From Anaerolineae bacterium (lineage in GTDB: Bacteria > Chloroflexota > Anaerolineae > 4572-78 > J111): a stretch of DNA of 64,000 nt. The notes beneath the pieces are model-generated. The model had not been told where the DNA came from and searched no databases. It saw only the letters and a program-made list of their open reading frames with translations. The stretch is from NCBI GenBank assembly GCA_022071955.1, contig JAJVIM010000011.1:1-64000 (forward strand), in the 5' to 3' direction. A program made the translations under genes and the position numbers. Shown piece after piece: positions 31,926 to 40,696 of the stretch; the stretch's first letter is position 1; each line of letters starts with the position of its first letter.

Positions 31926-34503
31926 ACGCGGCCAGGGCGCGCAGGGTGTTGTAGCCCTGGATTACGCCGGATTCGCCGTTGGTGACGGTGCCGATGCTCA
32001 TTGTGAATTTGTTTTCGGTGACACGTCTGTTGTCGATGTTTTGGGATACCGCGCCGCCGCCGGCAGGCATTGCGTAAGCCGGCAGGCTGGTGGTCATTGC
32101 CGCGATCTCGTGGGCCGGGGCCAGGGCCGCGCCGGCAATGCCCTGGGCCAGCCCCAGGCTGATGTTTTTGCCGATGCCGGCAAATAATCGGGAGGGTGAT
32201 TTTATTTCCAGCTCTTCTTCAGCCGCGCCGGGCAGCAGGCCGACCATTTCACCCAGAGCGGTAAATAGTTCGCCATATTTTGACTTCATCCCATCGATCA
32301 TTCCCTGAATCATATTGGCCCCAACATCAAGCCAGTCAATCGCCATAATCACATCTTTCATCCACTGAATTGATTTAAGCCACTCGTCCAGCGTCATCAC
32401 TTTCCACTCAGTGCCGGTAATGGCCGAGATGATACCGGCAACCAGACCGGCAACTAGATTAGCGCCAATCTCTATCACCAGCCCGGCTATAGCCAGCGCA
32501 GCCAAACCCAGGCCGCCAACAATTTTGAGCATAACTCCCAAATATTGCTCCGGCTGTTCAGCTAAAATCTTGAGACCATCCACCAGCATCCGGCCCAACT
32601 GGTTACCCAGCGCCAACAATTGAGCCTGGGTATCCGGGTTACTGGCCCACACGCCAATAGTAGCGATGATGGCCGCGAGCGATTGTCCGGCCGTGGCCAG
32701 AACCGTGTTGATCCACGACCAAAAATCGGTAGCCCACTGGCTGACCGTAGCCCCGATAACCGGCCCCTGTGTTTGCAGAAACGAGGTAATGCCGGTGATG
32801 ACCTGGCTAAGCAACCCCGGAATCTGGGTGACGATCTGGGCAAACAATCCCTCAAAGCTATTCACCCCAAACAGATTATCCAGCACCCCGCCCTCGCCCT
32901 GGACGCCAACATTTTGAAAGCCGGTTACGGCGGCGTTGATCTGGTCGATGAAGCCATTTATATCGGCAATGATGCCTTGCAGGGTGTCCTGCATTTCCGG
33001 CGAAACGCCCAGGGCTGATAACAACCCCTCGCTGCCAAACGAGCCGGAACGCTGGCCAAATAACCCGCCGGCCTGGTACGCCAGCATCAATTCTTCCACG
33101 CGGCTGAGCACGTTGTCGATGGCCGGGCCGGCGGTATCGGCCATTGCGCCCATACTGTCGGCAATGCCGCCAAAAAAGCCAACGATAGAGTCCTGATGCG
33201 CCTCCAAAAACGACGACAGGCCGCGTACATTGTCAGTCAGCACCGGGATAAACTCGTCACCGATCCTGATTTTGAGCGTCTCGACGATACCGTCCAGAAT
33301 CTCCATTGCCCCGCGCAGGTTGTCCATCCGGGTGGCGGCGGCCTCGGCGGCGCTGGTCTGGCCCATTGTAGCTTGCAGGTTGCGGAAGTTGCTCTCACCT
33401 ACCTCTGCAATCCGGGCAGCGATACGCATTGCATCAGCACCAAAAATGGTGGACAGAGCATTATTCTTCTGTTCTTCACTCAAACCGGCTGTTGCCTGCT
33501 GAAGCAACCCAAAAATACTGGCCATATCCTTCAGGTTGCCGTTCTCGTCGTAGAAGGCGTTTTGCCCCTGCTTTAGCGACTGCTCCAGCAGGGTGTGCTG
33601 CTGCAACATTTGGGTCAATTTGGCGGCGTAATCGTCGGCGTTGGGGTTGAGGTTGGCAATCTGCTGGTCCAGTTTGGCCAGCTTCTCCTCGGATTTTTTG
33701 TACTCTTTGGCGCTGAGGCCGGTGTACAGCCCCAGCTCGCGCATTACCTCAACCGCTTCTTTACTCTGCGGCACAAGTCGCTGCAAAAAGACCTTGAAGC
33801 TGGTGCCGGCATCGCTGCCGCTGGCAAACGCTGCCGATGTAGCGGCGATGGCGGTGTTGAAATCTTCAAACTCAACGCCAAAGGCCGCCGCCGCACCGCC
33901 GCCCTGAGCAATGGCCAACTGGTAGTCGTTCATATCGAATTTACTGTTGTTGACCACGCTGGTAATGCCATCGACGGCCTGTTCCATATCCTCGGCCCGG
34001 ATTTTGAACAGGGCCATCACGTCGGTGGCGATGTCGGCGCTCTGGGCAAAGTCGCCACCGGTGGCGTTGGCCAGCAGCACGGTGCTGCGGGCCGCGCCAT
34101 TCATAATATCAGCGACCGGCATCCCGTTGCGGCCCAGCATCTCTACGGCCGCGGCGGCTTCCAGGGCGCTGACCTTGAGGTTGGGATCGACGCCTAGATT
34201 GGTGATCAGCTCCTTGAGGCCGGCCATTTCAGCGCTGGTTGCACCGGTGACGGCCTGCACCCCGTCGAGCTGAGCTTCCAGATCCGCGGCGACGCTGACG
34301 CTGCGGCCAATAATCGCCGCCAGGCCGGCCCCGGCTCCGGCGACGGCCGCCAGCCCGGCGCCCAGGCCAAGGGCAGCCACGCCGGCCGCGCCCATTGGCC
34401 CGCCCAGGCCCAGCAGGCCGCGCCGCACCTGGCTGATGGTGCTGAGAGCGCCACCGCCGGCGATTCTGATTTCTCCGTATGCGGAACCGAGTTGAAAAGC
34501 CAC
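31924..34503 (-). CDS. Phage tail tape measure protein
   Basis: 859 residues, the longest gene in the tail region after the tail tip. It starts MAFQLGSAYGEIRI, has a Gly/Ala-rich hydrophobic segment near 30-66, then TP901-type core motifs (LKVSALEAAAAVEMLGRNG, TSFKVFLQRLVP). Several membrane-like helices lie past residue 600. Length sets tail length, so a tail of medium siphovirus size is expected. Position downstream of the chaperone pair is standard. Confidence 0.92.
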   Translation of the reverse strand: MAFQLGSAYGEIRIAGGGALSTISQVRRGLLGLGGPMGAAGVAALGLGAGLAAVAGAGAGLAAIIGRSVSVAADLEAQLDGVQAVTGATSAEMAGLKELITNLGVDPNLKVSALEAAAAVEMLGRNGMPVADIMNGAARSTVLLANATGGDFAQSADIATDVMALFKIRAEDMEQAVDGITSVVNNSKFDMNDYQLAIAQGGGAAAAFGVEFEDFNTAIAATSAAFASGSDAGTSFKVFLQRLVPQSKEAVEVMRELGLYTGLSAKEYKKSEEKLAKLDQQIANLNPNADDYAAKLTQMLQQHTLLEQSLKQGQNAFYDENGNLKDMASIFGLLQQATAGLSEEQKNNALSTIFGADAMRIAARIAEVGESNFRNLQATMGQTSAAEAAATRMDNLRGAMEILDGIVETLKIRIGDEFIPVLTDNVRGLSSFLEAHQDSIVGFFGGIADSMGAMADTAGPAIDNVLSRVEELMLAYQAGGLFGQRSGSFGSEGLLSALGVSPEMQDTLQGIIADINGFIDQINAAVTGFQNVGVQGEGGVLDNLFGVNSFEGLFAQIVTQIPGLLSQVITGITSFLQTQGPVIGATVSQWATDFWSWINTVLATAGQSLAAIIATIGVWASNPDTQAQLLALGNQLGRMLVDGLKILAEQPEQYLGVMLKIVGGLGLAALAIAGLVIEIGANLVAGLVAGIISAITGTEWKVMTLDEWLKSIQWMKDVIMAIDWLDVGANMIQGMIDGMKSKYGELFTALGEMVGLLPGAAEEELEIKSPSRLFAGIGKNISLGLAQGIAGAALAPAHEIAAMTTSLPAYAMPAGGGAVSQNIDNRRVTENKFTMSIGTVTNGESGVIQGYNTLRALAA

Positions 34504-34506
34504 TTC

Positions 34507-34827
34507 TTAACCCGCTTTCACGATCAAATCGACGTATGGCACACCCGGCACAAACCCACCGGCGGTGAATGGCATATTGACCCGGTACCGGCCTGTGGCC
34601 GCGTTTCCCGGAGCAGTGATTTTGGGCAGCGTAATGACATCGCCAGTGACATTTGGCGTAGCGGTGCTGGTGAACTGGCTGGTCACGTCCTGCCCATCCT
34701 TGAGCCGGATTATGGAAATATTTGCCGGCGTTGGCGCGGACTCCCAGTTTGTGGTGGTGAGCTGAAAGACAATCCCCTCACCACGCCGGATTTCCTGTTC
34801 GCCTTCGGCAACTTCGTGAACGGACAT
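34507..34827 (-). CDS. Small tail structural protein
   Basis: 106 residues starting at MSVHEVA behind GGAGGTTTAT. It is beta-rich with an Ig-like look (FQLTTTNWESAPTPAN, then RYRVNMPF). Located between the fibre and tape measure. No family named. Confidence 0.5.
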   Translation of the reverse strand: MSVHEVAEGEQEIRRGEGIVFQLTTTNWESAPTPANISIIRLKDGQDVTSQFTSTATPNVTGDVITLPKITAPGNAATGRYRVNMPFTAGGFVPGVPYVDLIVKAG

Positions 34828-34845
34828 ATAAACCTCCAACCTGAC

Positions 34846-36606
34846 TCATCGTTCCCGCACCGTTAACTCAACCGACCTGGTGCTCAGGGTCAAATCGTCC
34901 AATCTTGCGTGCAACGTCAACCCGTTTGACCGGTTGCGTAAGGTTAAGACCACTGCTACGACCGCCAGGGTCAAAATAACATTGTCTGCCGCGTGCGCGT
35001 GGCTCGCCTCCTGGATTGTCAATTGATGCGCCTGGCTCAAGGCTACATTATCCGCGTTATGGCTGTGCGAAGCGCTATTGATAATCAGTTGGTAAGCCTG
35101 GCTCAAAGCAACGTTATCGGCAGTCTGGCCGTGGGCCGCATCCTGAATGTTCACCTGGTGAACCTGGCTCAAAGCAACGTTATCGGCCAGTTGTCCGTGC
35201 AGGCTATCCTGCACTTCCAGGGCAGACTCAACGCTCAAGGCCACGTTTTCTGCGCTGTGGTTATGGTTGGCATCGTTGATGGCCAGCGTGTGAACCTGAG
35301 CCAGCGCTACCTCATCAACCGTGTGCCCGTGGCCGGCATCATTGACCACTAAAGAATGAGCCTGAGCCAGGCTCACAGTATCAGCAGTATGAGCGTGCAG
35401 GCCATCGGTCACAACCAAGGTGCCGGCTACGCCCAGCGTCACATTTTCGGCAGCGTGCCCATGCCCCGCCTCGCCGATGACCAATTGATGCGCCTGGCTC
35501 ATCGTTACGCTGTTGGCGCTGTGGGCGTGGAGCGCTTCAGCAATAGCCAGGTCCTTATTCTCTGTCAGTGCCACCTGATCGGCTGTGTGGCCGTGCGTTG
35601 CAGCATCAATCACGAGCGCACTGTTTTGAGATACGGCCACCTCATCCGCAGCGTGCGCGTGCAGCCCGTCATTGATTACCAGGCCACTATTCTGCACCAG
35701 CGCCACCTGATCGGCGGCGTGGGCATGATTGGCCTCGTTTGCGGCCAGGATATGGGCCTGGGCCAAAACAACATTATCAGCAGCGTGAGCATGGCCCGCT
35801 TCATTGATGGCCAGCACGTTCGTTTGGTTCAGAACAACGTTATCTGCGGTATGGCCGTGGCCGGCCCCATTAACCACCAGGACATGCGCTTGGGCGAGTT
35901 GCACCCCGTCCGCTGTATGGGCGTGGGTAGCGTCGTTAACGGCCAAATCCTTGTTTTCGACCAGCGCCACATTGTCCGCCGCGTGGGCGTGCAACGCCTC
36001 CGCCACCACCAGGCTTGTGCTGGTCACAACCGTCCCGCCGCCAAAATCATCAAATCTGCCGGTAGTATTGTCAGTGGTTAGACCAATGTACCCCGGTCCC
36101 GCGTGCGTACTATCGGTGCGAGCCATCAACTCTGTCCAGCTCCCGCCGGAGGCTTTGTAAAACGCTTTGATTGTATTGCCGATGATCTCGGCACCGCCAC
36201 TGTCGCCCGCACCAGCATCCTGCGATACCGTTGCGCCAAGTTGGGTCGAGCCGCCACTATCAAGCCGATAGATATACCAGCTATCCGTACCGGACAGGCG
36301 CTTGTAACGCACCCGATAGCCGTTTAATGATGACCCCGGCGACGTGACGCGCACATACCAGTTCATGTCATCGTTGACGGCGGGTAGCACCGATATGCCG
36401 GATCGACACTCCGCGTCGGTGAACGTGGCCACGTTCCAGTACGCCCCGTTGTTTGAGACGCTGGCCGTGCCGCCGCACTGGTTGGAAATCACCGCCAACC
36501 CGCCTGAGCCAACCCCGCGCAGGTCATTCGTCCAGCTTGACGATGGCGGCGGGCCGGTGTTGGCCCTGTTAAAATTATCTAAAATCGCGGTTGTGGGGAA
36601 TGTCAC
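34846..36606 (-). CDS. His-rich repeat fibre-like protein
   Basis: 586 residues. The first ~195 residues look like a concanavalin/LamG-type module (LDNFNRANTGP, then YRVRYKRLSGTDSWYIYRLD, GYIGLTTDN). Residues ~205-556 are 16 tandem 22-residue units with consensus xHxHxADxVALxQxHxLxINDA. A short basic tail follows. Regular HxH motifs occur in the T4 gp37 tip, where they bind iron along a trimeric needle, and a similar role is plausible here. It follows a coupled 161-residue gene by 4 bp. Confidence 0.65.
   Translation of the reverse strand: MTFPTTAILDNFNRANTGPPPSSSWTNDLRGVGSGGLAVISNQCGGTASVSNNGAYWNVATFTDAECRSGISVLPAVNDDMNWYVRVTSPGSSLNGYRVRYKRLSGTDSWYIYRLDSGGSTQLGATVSQDAGAGDSGGAEIIGNTIKAFYKASGGSWTELMARTDSTHAGPGYIGLTTDNTTGRFDDFGGGTVVTSTSLVVAEALHAHAADNVALVENKDLAVNDATHAHTADGVQLAQAHVLVVNGAGHGHTADNVVLNQTNVLAINEAGHAHAADNVVLAQAHILAANEANHAHAADQVALVQNSGLVINDGLHAHAADEVAVSQNSALVIDAATHGHTADQVALTENKDLAIAEALHAHSANSVTMSQAHQLVIGEAGHGHAAENVTLGVAGTLVVTDGLHAHTADTVSLAQAHSLVVNDAGHGHTVDEVALAQVHTLAINDANHNHSAENVALSVESALEVQDSLHGQLADNVALSQVHQVNIQDAAHGQTADNVALSQAYQLIINSASHSHNADNVALSQAHQLTIQEASHAHAADNVILTLAVVAVVLTLRNRSNGLTLHARLDDLTLSTRSVELTVRER
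34939..35994 (-). repeat. 16 x 66-bp coding repeats in the fibre gene
   Basis: The 22-codon unit encodes HxHxAD once per repeat; the last copy has lost its C-terminal half. Repeats 13 and 14 have GQ in place of GH. The 66-bp period is kept across the array. Apparent plus-strand frames here are shadows. Confidence 0.8.
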
Positions 36607-37088
36607 CCGCTCACCTCTGCGTCAACTTCATCTATGCTGCGACAGGGGCGCGCCGGCCCGTCGAAAACAAATGAACTTGCAGATTTGTCATACCTTGGCT
36701 CTATTCGCCGGCTGGCCATAAAGTGCAGAACATCGCGCAATGTGTACTGCCCCAGGTCACTGCCGAACCTGTCCTGAATTTCCGACAGGCTGTAGCCGGC
36801 AGCGAGTATCTCGTTTCGCAACGCTGATTTTATCGCCCCGGAGAGGGTTCCGAGCTTGTCGTCGAGCCTGTCCTTTGGAATTCTCTTGTAAATGCTGTCG
36901 AGAGCAGCTAAAACAGCCGCTGCCGCCCGCACCTTGACAATACAGCGGTTCCCTAACACCTCCGTTTCAGACCATTGCCCGCCATTGGCATAAATCTGGC
37001 GGGTGTAATCATCTATGGCCGGGTAACGGATCAACTCAGCTTCGTCAGCTCGAATTTTGTACGGCACGATGTACCACGCGACAGGCAT
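36603..37088 (-). CDS. Tail-region protein of unknown role
   Basis: 161 residues, soluble. A central segment (RLDDKLGTLSGAIKSALRNEI) is helical. ATGA overlap with the fibre gene suggests they work together, perhaps as a chaperone or attachment protein. No family recognised. Confidence 0.5.
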   Translation of the reverse strand: MPVAWYIVPYKIRADEAELIRYPAIDDYTRQIYANGGQWSETEVLGNRCIVKVRAAAAVLAALDSIYKRIPKDRLDDKLGTLSGAIKSALRNEILAAGYSLSEIQDRFGSDLGQYTLRDVLHFMASRRIEPRYDKSASSFVFDGPARPCRSIDEVDAEVSG

Positions 37089-37462
37089 TAGCTCGGGTCC
37101 GCAATCTCAATATCCCAGGCCGGGAAGTCCACCGTGTTGCCGGCCGTGAGCGCCTGGCTGGTGCCGGTGGTCACGTACAGCAATTTGCTGTTGGTCACAT
37201 CCAGCAGCGCCACGTGGGCATACGTGCCAGCAGCGTCCACCAGCACGCCCGTTTTGGCGGCCACGGTCACTTTGCGGCCGCTGGTGTCGCCATTGGCAAT
37301 CGTAAAATCGCCGCTGGCCATCGTCACGTCGGCCAGGGCATAGGTAGCGTTTGCTTCGGTGAAGGTGGTTGGCTGGGTCGAGCATGCCACCATTCGGGTG
37401 CAGTTGTTTTTAATGATGTTTAGCGCACCGTCTAAAACATCATCGTGAACTAATTTTCCCAC
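37088..37462 (-). CDS. Small beta-rich virion protein
   Basis: 124 residues, Thr/Ala-rich with strand-like repeats (GDFTIANGDTSGRKVTVAAK). It resembles decoration or tail-wall proteins in make-up but has no named match. The start overlaps the next gene's frame. Confidence 0.5.
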   Translation of the reverse strand: MGKLVHDDVLDGALNIIKNNCTRMVACSTQPTTFTEANATYALADVTMASGDFTIANGDTSGRKVTVAAKTGVLVDAAGTYAHVALLDVTNSKLLYVTTGTSQALTAGNTVDFPAWDIEIADPS

Positions 37463-37676
37463 TTATTTCCTCCTGCTTGTCAATCGCCGTTTCCGGCTCC
37501 TGGTCCTCTAAATTCGCCCCGGTTAGCGCCGCCTGGCGGCTGGGCTTGAGCTGGTAAAACGCGGCCATAAACACCGCCGGCTCAACCACCTCCAGCACGG
37601 CGCGGATAACGTCCACGTCGTTGCGGAGCAGTTCGGCCTGATTTTTGACAATGGTCTTTAACCAATCAGTGGTCAT
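37440..37676 (-). CDS. Short helical tail protein
   Basis: 78 residues starting at MTTDWLK after GGAGGCGCA. Acidic/helical end. Its ATG overlaps the stop of the frameshift extension of the chaperone gene as ATGA. Confidence 0.5.
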   Translation of the reverse strand: MTTDWLKTIVKNQAELLRNDVDVIRAVLEVVEPAVFMAAFYQLKPSRQAALTGANLEDQEPETAIDKQEEISGKISSR

Positions 37677-38023
37677 TGCGCCTCCTTCATTCCAAAAACC
37701 GCGGCCCATTCAGCCCAACCCGGATCGCCGGGGCGGAGGGCGCGGGGTTGTCTGGGCACCGGCTTGCTCTGGCCAGAAGGCCGGCGCTGGCCCAGCAGTT
37801 CGGCCACGATCTCCGCCGGCGGGCGCTGGAGCTGCTGCTTTTTGGCGGCGTTGGCCTGCAAGGCGCTGTCGATGGCCCGGCCCAGAGCCAGCGCCGCCGC
37901 GTCGAGCTGAAAGGCGGCCCACTCGTCCGGGATACCGGCCAGTTCCGACGGCCGGCGGCCGTAGCTTTCGCCCAGCCTATGAAGCGTTAAAAGGCTTCGC
38001 CGGCCCTCTGGCGTCGCCACGAA
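37673..38023 (-). CDS. Tail assembly chaperone frameshift extension (GT-like)
   Basis: An open frame of about 117 codons with no ribosome site or start of its own, placed directly after the chaperone ORF and in its +1 frame. Its composition (helical, Arg/Gln-rich, ending GWAEWAAVFGMKEAQ) fits the T part of a GT pair. The most likely slip is at CCC-TTT (38022-38027); CCT-TTT-AAC (37986-37994) with a -2 shift would give the same frame. Confidence 0.6.
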   Translation of the reverse strand, partial: FVATPEGRRSLLTLHRLGESYGRRPSELAGIPDEWAAFQLDAAALALGRAIDSALQANAAKKQQLQRPPAEIVAELLGQRRPSGQSKPVPRQPRALRPGDPGWAEWAAVFGMKEAQ

Positions 38024-38375
38024 AGGGACGCAGCGCGGTGGCGGCCCCATTCGTCCAGTTGAAAATCTGAACCCGGTCCACCCAGTCGATGTCGCGCACG
38101 GCCAGGCTGTCCGGCCCGCCCTGGTCGGTGACCGGCGGTGAAACCGCCGCGGCCCTGACCACCAGGTTGACAATCTGCTCGTACTGGCGCAACTGCCCGG
38201 CATCGAGCTTGACCTGGGACTTGGCGACCAGCTCGACCGCCAGACCGCTGAGTGTATCGGGGACGCCGCCCTGGGCGATCAGATCGAGCAGGGCCACCCG
38301 CCGCAGGTTGATGACGTTGCCGCTGGGCAGGGTCATTTCTGTGGTTTTTTGCCAATCGCTAACGCTGGTTGCCAT
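37977..38375 (-). CDS. Tail assembly chaperone (G-like)
   Basis: 132 residues in the position of the lambda G protein, between the tail-tube gene and the tape measure. The N-terminal half has ALLDLIAQGGVPDTL and a helical core. It stops shortly after the overlap with the longer frame, where a +1 (or -2) slip would add the extension at 37673-38023. G and GT proteins bind the tape measure to help tail assembly. Confidence 0.65.
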   Translation of the reverse strand: MATSVSDWQKTTEMTLPSGNVINLRRVALLDLIAQGGVPDTLSGLAVELVAKSQVKLDAGQLRQYEQIVNLVVRAAAVSPPVTDQGGPDSLAVRDIDWVDRVQIFNWTNGAATALRPFRGDARGPAKPFNAS

Positions 38376-38382
38376 AGCTCAC

Positions 38383-38907
38383 CTAACTGGTGGGTAACGC
38401 GGCGTCGGTTTCGAGCTTGACGATGTCGTACAGCTCGTCGCTGGCGTCGGCGATGAACATCCCGCCGGCTTTGGTGATGTAGAACTCCTGGTTGGTCAGG
38501 TTGCCTTCCAGGCTGGTCAGTTTGGCCTTGCGCAGCTTGACGTGGATGCCGTCGCCGTTGTCGCCCAGCGCCCGGCCGTAAATCTTGAGCCAGGGAAACG
38601 AGGTGGCCCCGTTGCGGGTGACGGTGATGGTGCGGTTGGGGGTGGTGCCGGCGCTGACCACCGTTTCACCGGTGAGCATTGCGTAGGCTTCCAGGCTGAT
38701 GCCGCCGGCTTCCAGGCTGAACTCGCCGCCCTCAACAAAAGCGACGGTGCTGACAATTTTGTCGTCACCGCGCAGGCTGTCGCTGACGATGGTCTCTTTC
38801 CAGGTGATCGTTTGCGCCGCCGGCAGGTCAACCTGCGAGGAGCCGGCCAGGTTGGTCAGTTTGATGTCGCGCAAGCCGTAAACATAGCCATCTACAATAT
38901 CGGTCAT
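38383..38907 (-). CDS. Major tail tube protein
   Basis: 174 residues. The order of strands (YGLRDIKLTNL, AQTITWKETIVSDSLRG, then GGEFSLEAGGISLEAYAMLTG) fits the phi13/phiSa3-like major tail proteins, which stack as hexamers into the tail tube. A GGAGAAAATAAGCG site precedes ATG. The adjacent genes (small structural, terminator, gp10-like) support the order. Confidence 0.8.
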   Translation of the reverse strand: MTDIVDGYVYGLRDIKLTNLAGSSQVDLPAAQTITWKETIVSDSLRGDDKIVSTVAFVEGGEFSLEAGGISLEAYAMLTGETVVSAGTTPNRTITVTRNGATSFPWLKIYGRALGDNGDGIHVKLRKAKLTSLEGNLTNQEFYITKAGGMFIADASDELYDIVKLETDAALPTS

Positions 38908-38910
38908 CGC

Positions 38911-39132
38911 TTATTTTCTCCTTTTGGCCGGGGCGGGTTCCCCGGACGATTCTGGGTTTGGTTCTGGTTCCGGCTCAGCCGGAGGGGTGACTTCGCTGAA
39001 CGGTTCGCCGGGCTGGGTGAGGATGTCCAGGGCGATCTGTTCATCTTCAACCGTGATGACCTGCCCCGGCCGGAACACATAGCCGTGAATGAGCCGCACC
39101 CCAAAGCCATTCCACTTGATTTGTTTAGCCAT
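38911..39132 (-). CDS. Small acidic virion protein with Pro/Glu tail
   Basis: 73 residues: a short beta module (VRLIHGYVFRPGQVITV) followed by an acidic Pro-rich tail and a basic end. The same layout is seen in the 87-residue gene at 41334. AGGAGGCGTTA before ATG. Confidence 0.5.
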   Translation of the reverse strand: MAKQIKWNGFGVRLIHGYVFRPGQVITVEDEQIALDILTQPGEPFSEVTPPAEPEPEPNPESSGEPAPAKRRK

Positions 39133-39560
39133 TAACGCCTCCTGATTAAGACTTGATACCGGCTGACTTGCAGCGCGGCGTTGAGGGCCGGATCTTCCTG
39201 GGCCAGCACGTCGTCCGCGTGTTCGATGCGCCAGTTGGCGGCGCTGCTGCCGACCGGCGCCAGCCGGGCATCGTGCAGCAGGTCGTACACGCGCTCGCGG
39301 GCCTGGTCATCCGGTGGATTGTAGAAGTACAGCTCCACCGTGCCGCGAGCGCCGTGACGGTAGGGACTGCTGGCGGCGATGGATGTTGGCCCCCGCCAGC
39401 GCAGCAGGGCGCAGGCTTGCAGCTCACCGTTAGCGTCAAACGCCGCCGGCGTGGTTTGGCGGCTGATCTCGCCCACCTCGGCGGCGTCGTACAGGCCGCC
39501 TGGCAGGAGCGCCAGCAGGGGGCTATCGGCTTGCAGCGCGTTGTAAATCGCCCGGCGCAT
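39132..39560 (-). CDS. Tail terminator-like protein
   Basis: 142 residues starting at MRRAIYN, 3 nt past the upstream stop. The pattern RGTVELYFYNPPDDQARERVYDLLHDARL and position between gp10-like and tail-tube genes fit lambda gpU/HK97 gp tail-terminator or completion proteins. The older start 42 nt earlier would overlap the upstream gene. Confidence 0.6.
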   Translation of the reverse strand: MRRAIYNALQADSPLLALLPGGLYDAAEVGEISRQTTPAAFDANGELQACALLRWRGPTSIAASSPYRHGARGTVELYFYNPPDDQARERVYDLLHDARLAPVGSSAANWRIEHADDVLAQEDPALNAALQVSRYQVLIRRR

Positions 39561-39562
39561 AA

Positions 39563-39916
39563 CTACCTGTTCAACACCAGCACTTTGCCGGCCACGTCGC
39601 ATTCGATGTAAACCCGGCCGTCGCTCTGCTTGAAGATGGCGCTAAGGGGATAGAGCACGGTTTTGCCGGTGGCGACGGACTTGGTCACATCCGGGATGGT
39701 TGCGCCCTGGCCACTGTATTGGCCGGGCGTGGGCACCTTGATGGTAAAGACAGCCGCGCCGCCGGTATCGTTTTTCAGCACCAGGCGGTTGGCCGGGTTG
39801 TAGGTAAACTGCACCCCGTTGCCGGAGCCGGTTGACAGCGTGGAGAAATCGGCGCTGTCGGTCAGGTTGTAGCCGGTATCCGGCACAGTAGTTGCGGTGA
39901 TGGTTGTTCGGGACAT
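39563..39916 (-). CDS. Small beta-rich virion protein
   Basis: 117 residues, with regular strands and a GYNLTDSADFSTLSTGSGNG stretch. It may be a decoration or head-tail protein. Unknown family. Confidence 0.5.
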   Translation of the reverse strand: MSRTTITATTVPDTGYNLTDSADFSTLSTGSGNGVQFTYNPANRLVLKNDTGGAAVFTIKVPTPGQYSGQGATIPDVTKSVATGKTVLYPLSAIFKQSDGRVYIECDVAGKVLVLNR

Positions 39917-39998
39917 TGCTCACTCCCTGAAAAAGTTTGGTGAGTTGGGTGGGTTCGGTGAGTTGATTGTCGTATCACCGAACGGTTTAACTCACGGT

Positions 39999-40370
39999 TC
40001 ATTTAAATAAATCATCCAGCATCCTCTTGAGTTCCGGCAGGTGCTTCTCGATAGTTGGCACAATGATGGCGTACCTGCCGCCCCGGGCCAGTTCCAGAAA
40101 GATGCCGTAGTAAATGGTGTGGCCGTGGCTGAGGTAGATGGCCACGATGTCTTTGGCCGCTTCGCGCCGGGCCACGGCAAAGAGGCCGCTGCGGGCGTTG
40201 CCGGTGCGATCCTGCCATTTTGCGTTGCGCCGGGCGTCGGCCTGCATCTTGCCGGCAATGAAGTCGGCGACGGCCTGCACCGCGGCCAGCACTTTATCGC
40301 CGTATTGATCCAGGGCGCGGGCCATCCCGGCCGGCGGCACAATCCAGACAAAGCCGGAAGCCTGGGCCAT
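39999..40370 (-). CDS. HK97 gp10-like tail completion protein
   Basis: 123 residues. Helical start, then HGHTIYYGIFLELARGGRYAIIVPTIEKHL, which is the signature of the HK97-gp10 (tail completion/head-tail joining) family. It is coupled to the connector gene upstream by a TAATG overlap. 39917-39998 is a non-coding gap with no clear signal. Confidence 0.75.
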   Translation of the reverse strand: MAQASGFVWIVPPAGMARALDQYGDKVLAAVQAVADFIAGKMQADARRNAKWQDRTGNARSGLFAVARREAAKDIVAIYLSHGHTIYYGIFLELARGGRYAIIVPTIEKHLPELKRMLDDLFK

Positions 40371-40696
40371 TACTGCACCGCCTCGGCTTCGGCCACCACA
40401 GCGACGAGCCGGTTGGGGCGGACGAAGGCCACCCGGTAGAGAACGCCGCCGGTATCGTTAAACCGATCTCCCACCTGCACGTCAAAATCGACGCCGCCGA
40501 CCACTACCACCCGGCCGCGCACCTCTTCACCACCGAGCGAATCGCGGGGCTGAGCCTGGCTACCCTGCCGGGCAATCCGCACCGGCTGGGCGGCCAGAGT
40601 AGTACTGCCGCGACGGATCACGATATTGATCTCGTTGTCCTGGCGCATTGCCGCCAGGTCGGCCCGCATCTGGGCCAGGTCGTCGCTATTTATCAT
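40370..40696 (-). CDS. Head closure/connector protein (SPP1 gp16-like)
   Basis: 108 residues. Beta-rich with DFDVQVGDRFNDTGGVLYRV, in keeping with head-closure proteins that plug the connector. It overlaps the previous gene as ATGA. Confidence 0.6.
   Translation of the reverse strand: MINSDDLAQMRADLAAMRQDNEINIVIRRGSTTLAAQPVRIARQGSQAQPRDSLGGEEVRGRVVVVGGVDFDVQVGDRFNDTGGVLYRVAFVRPNRLVAVVAEAEAVQ

Noticed and set aside
34993..36081. Plus-strand ORFs of repetitive sequence over the fibre gene
   Set aside because: Their repeats simply mirror the 66-bp coding repeat; the minus frame has the conserved HxH unit and correct operon context.
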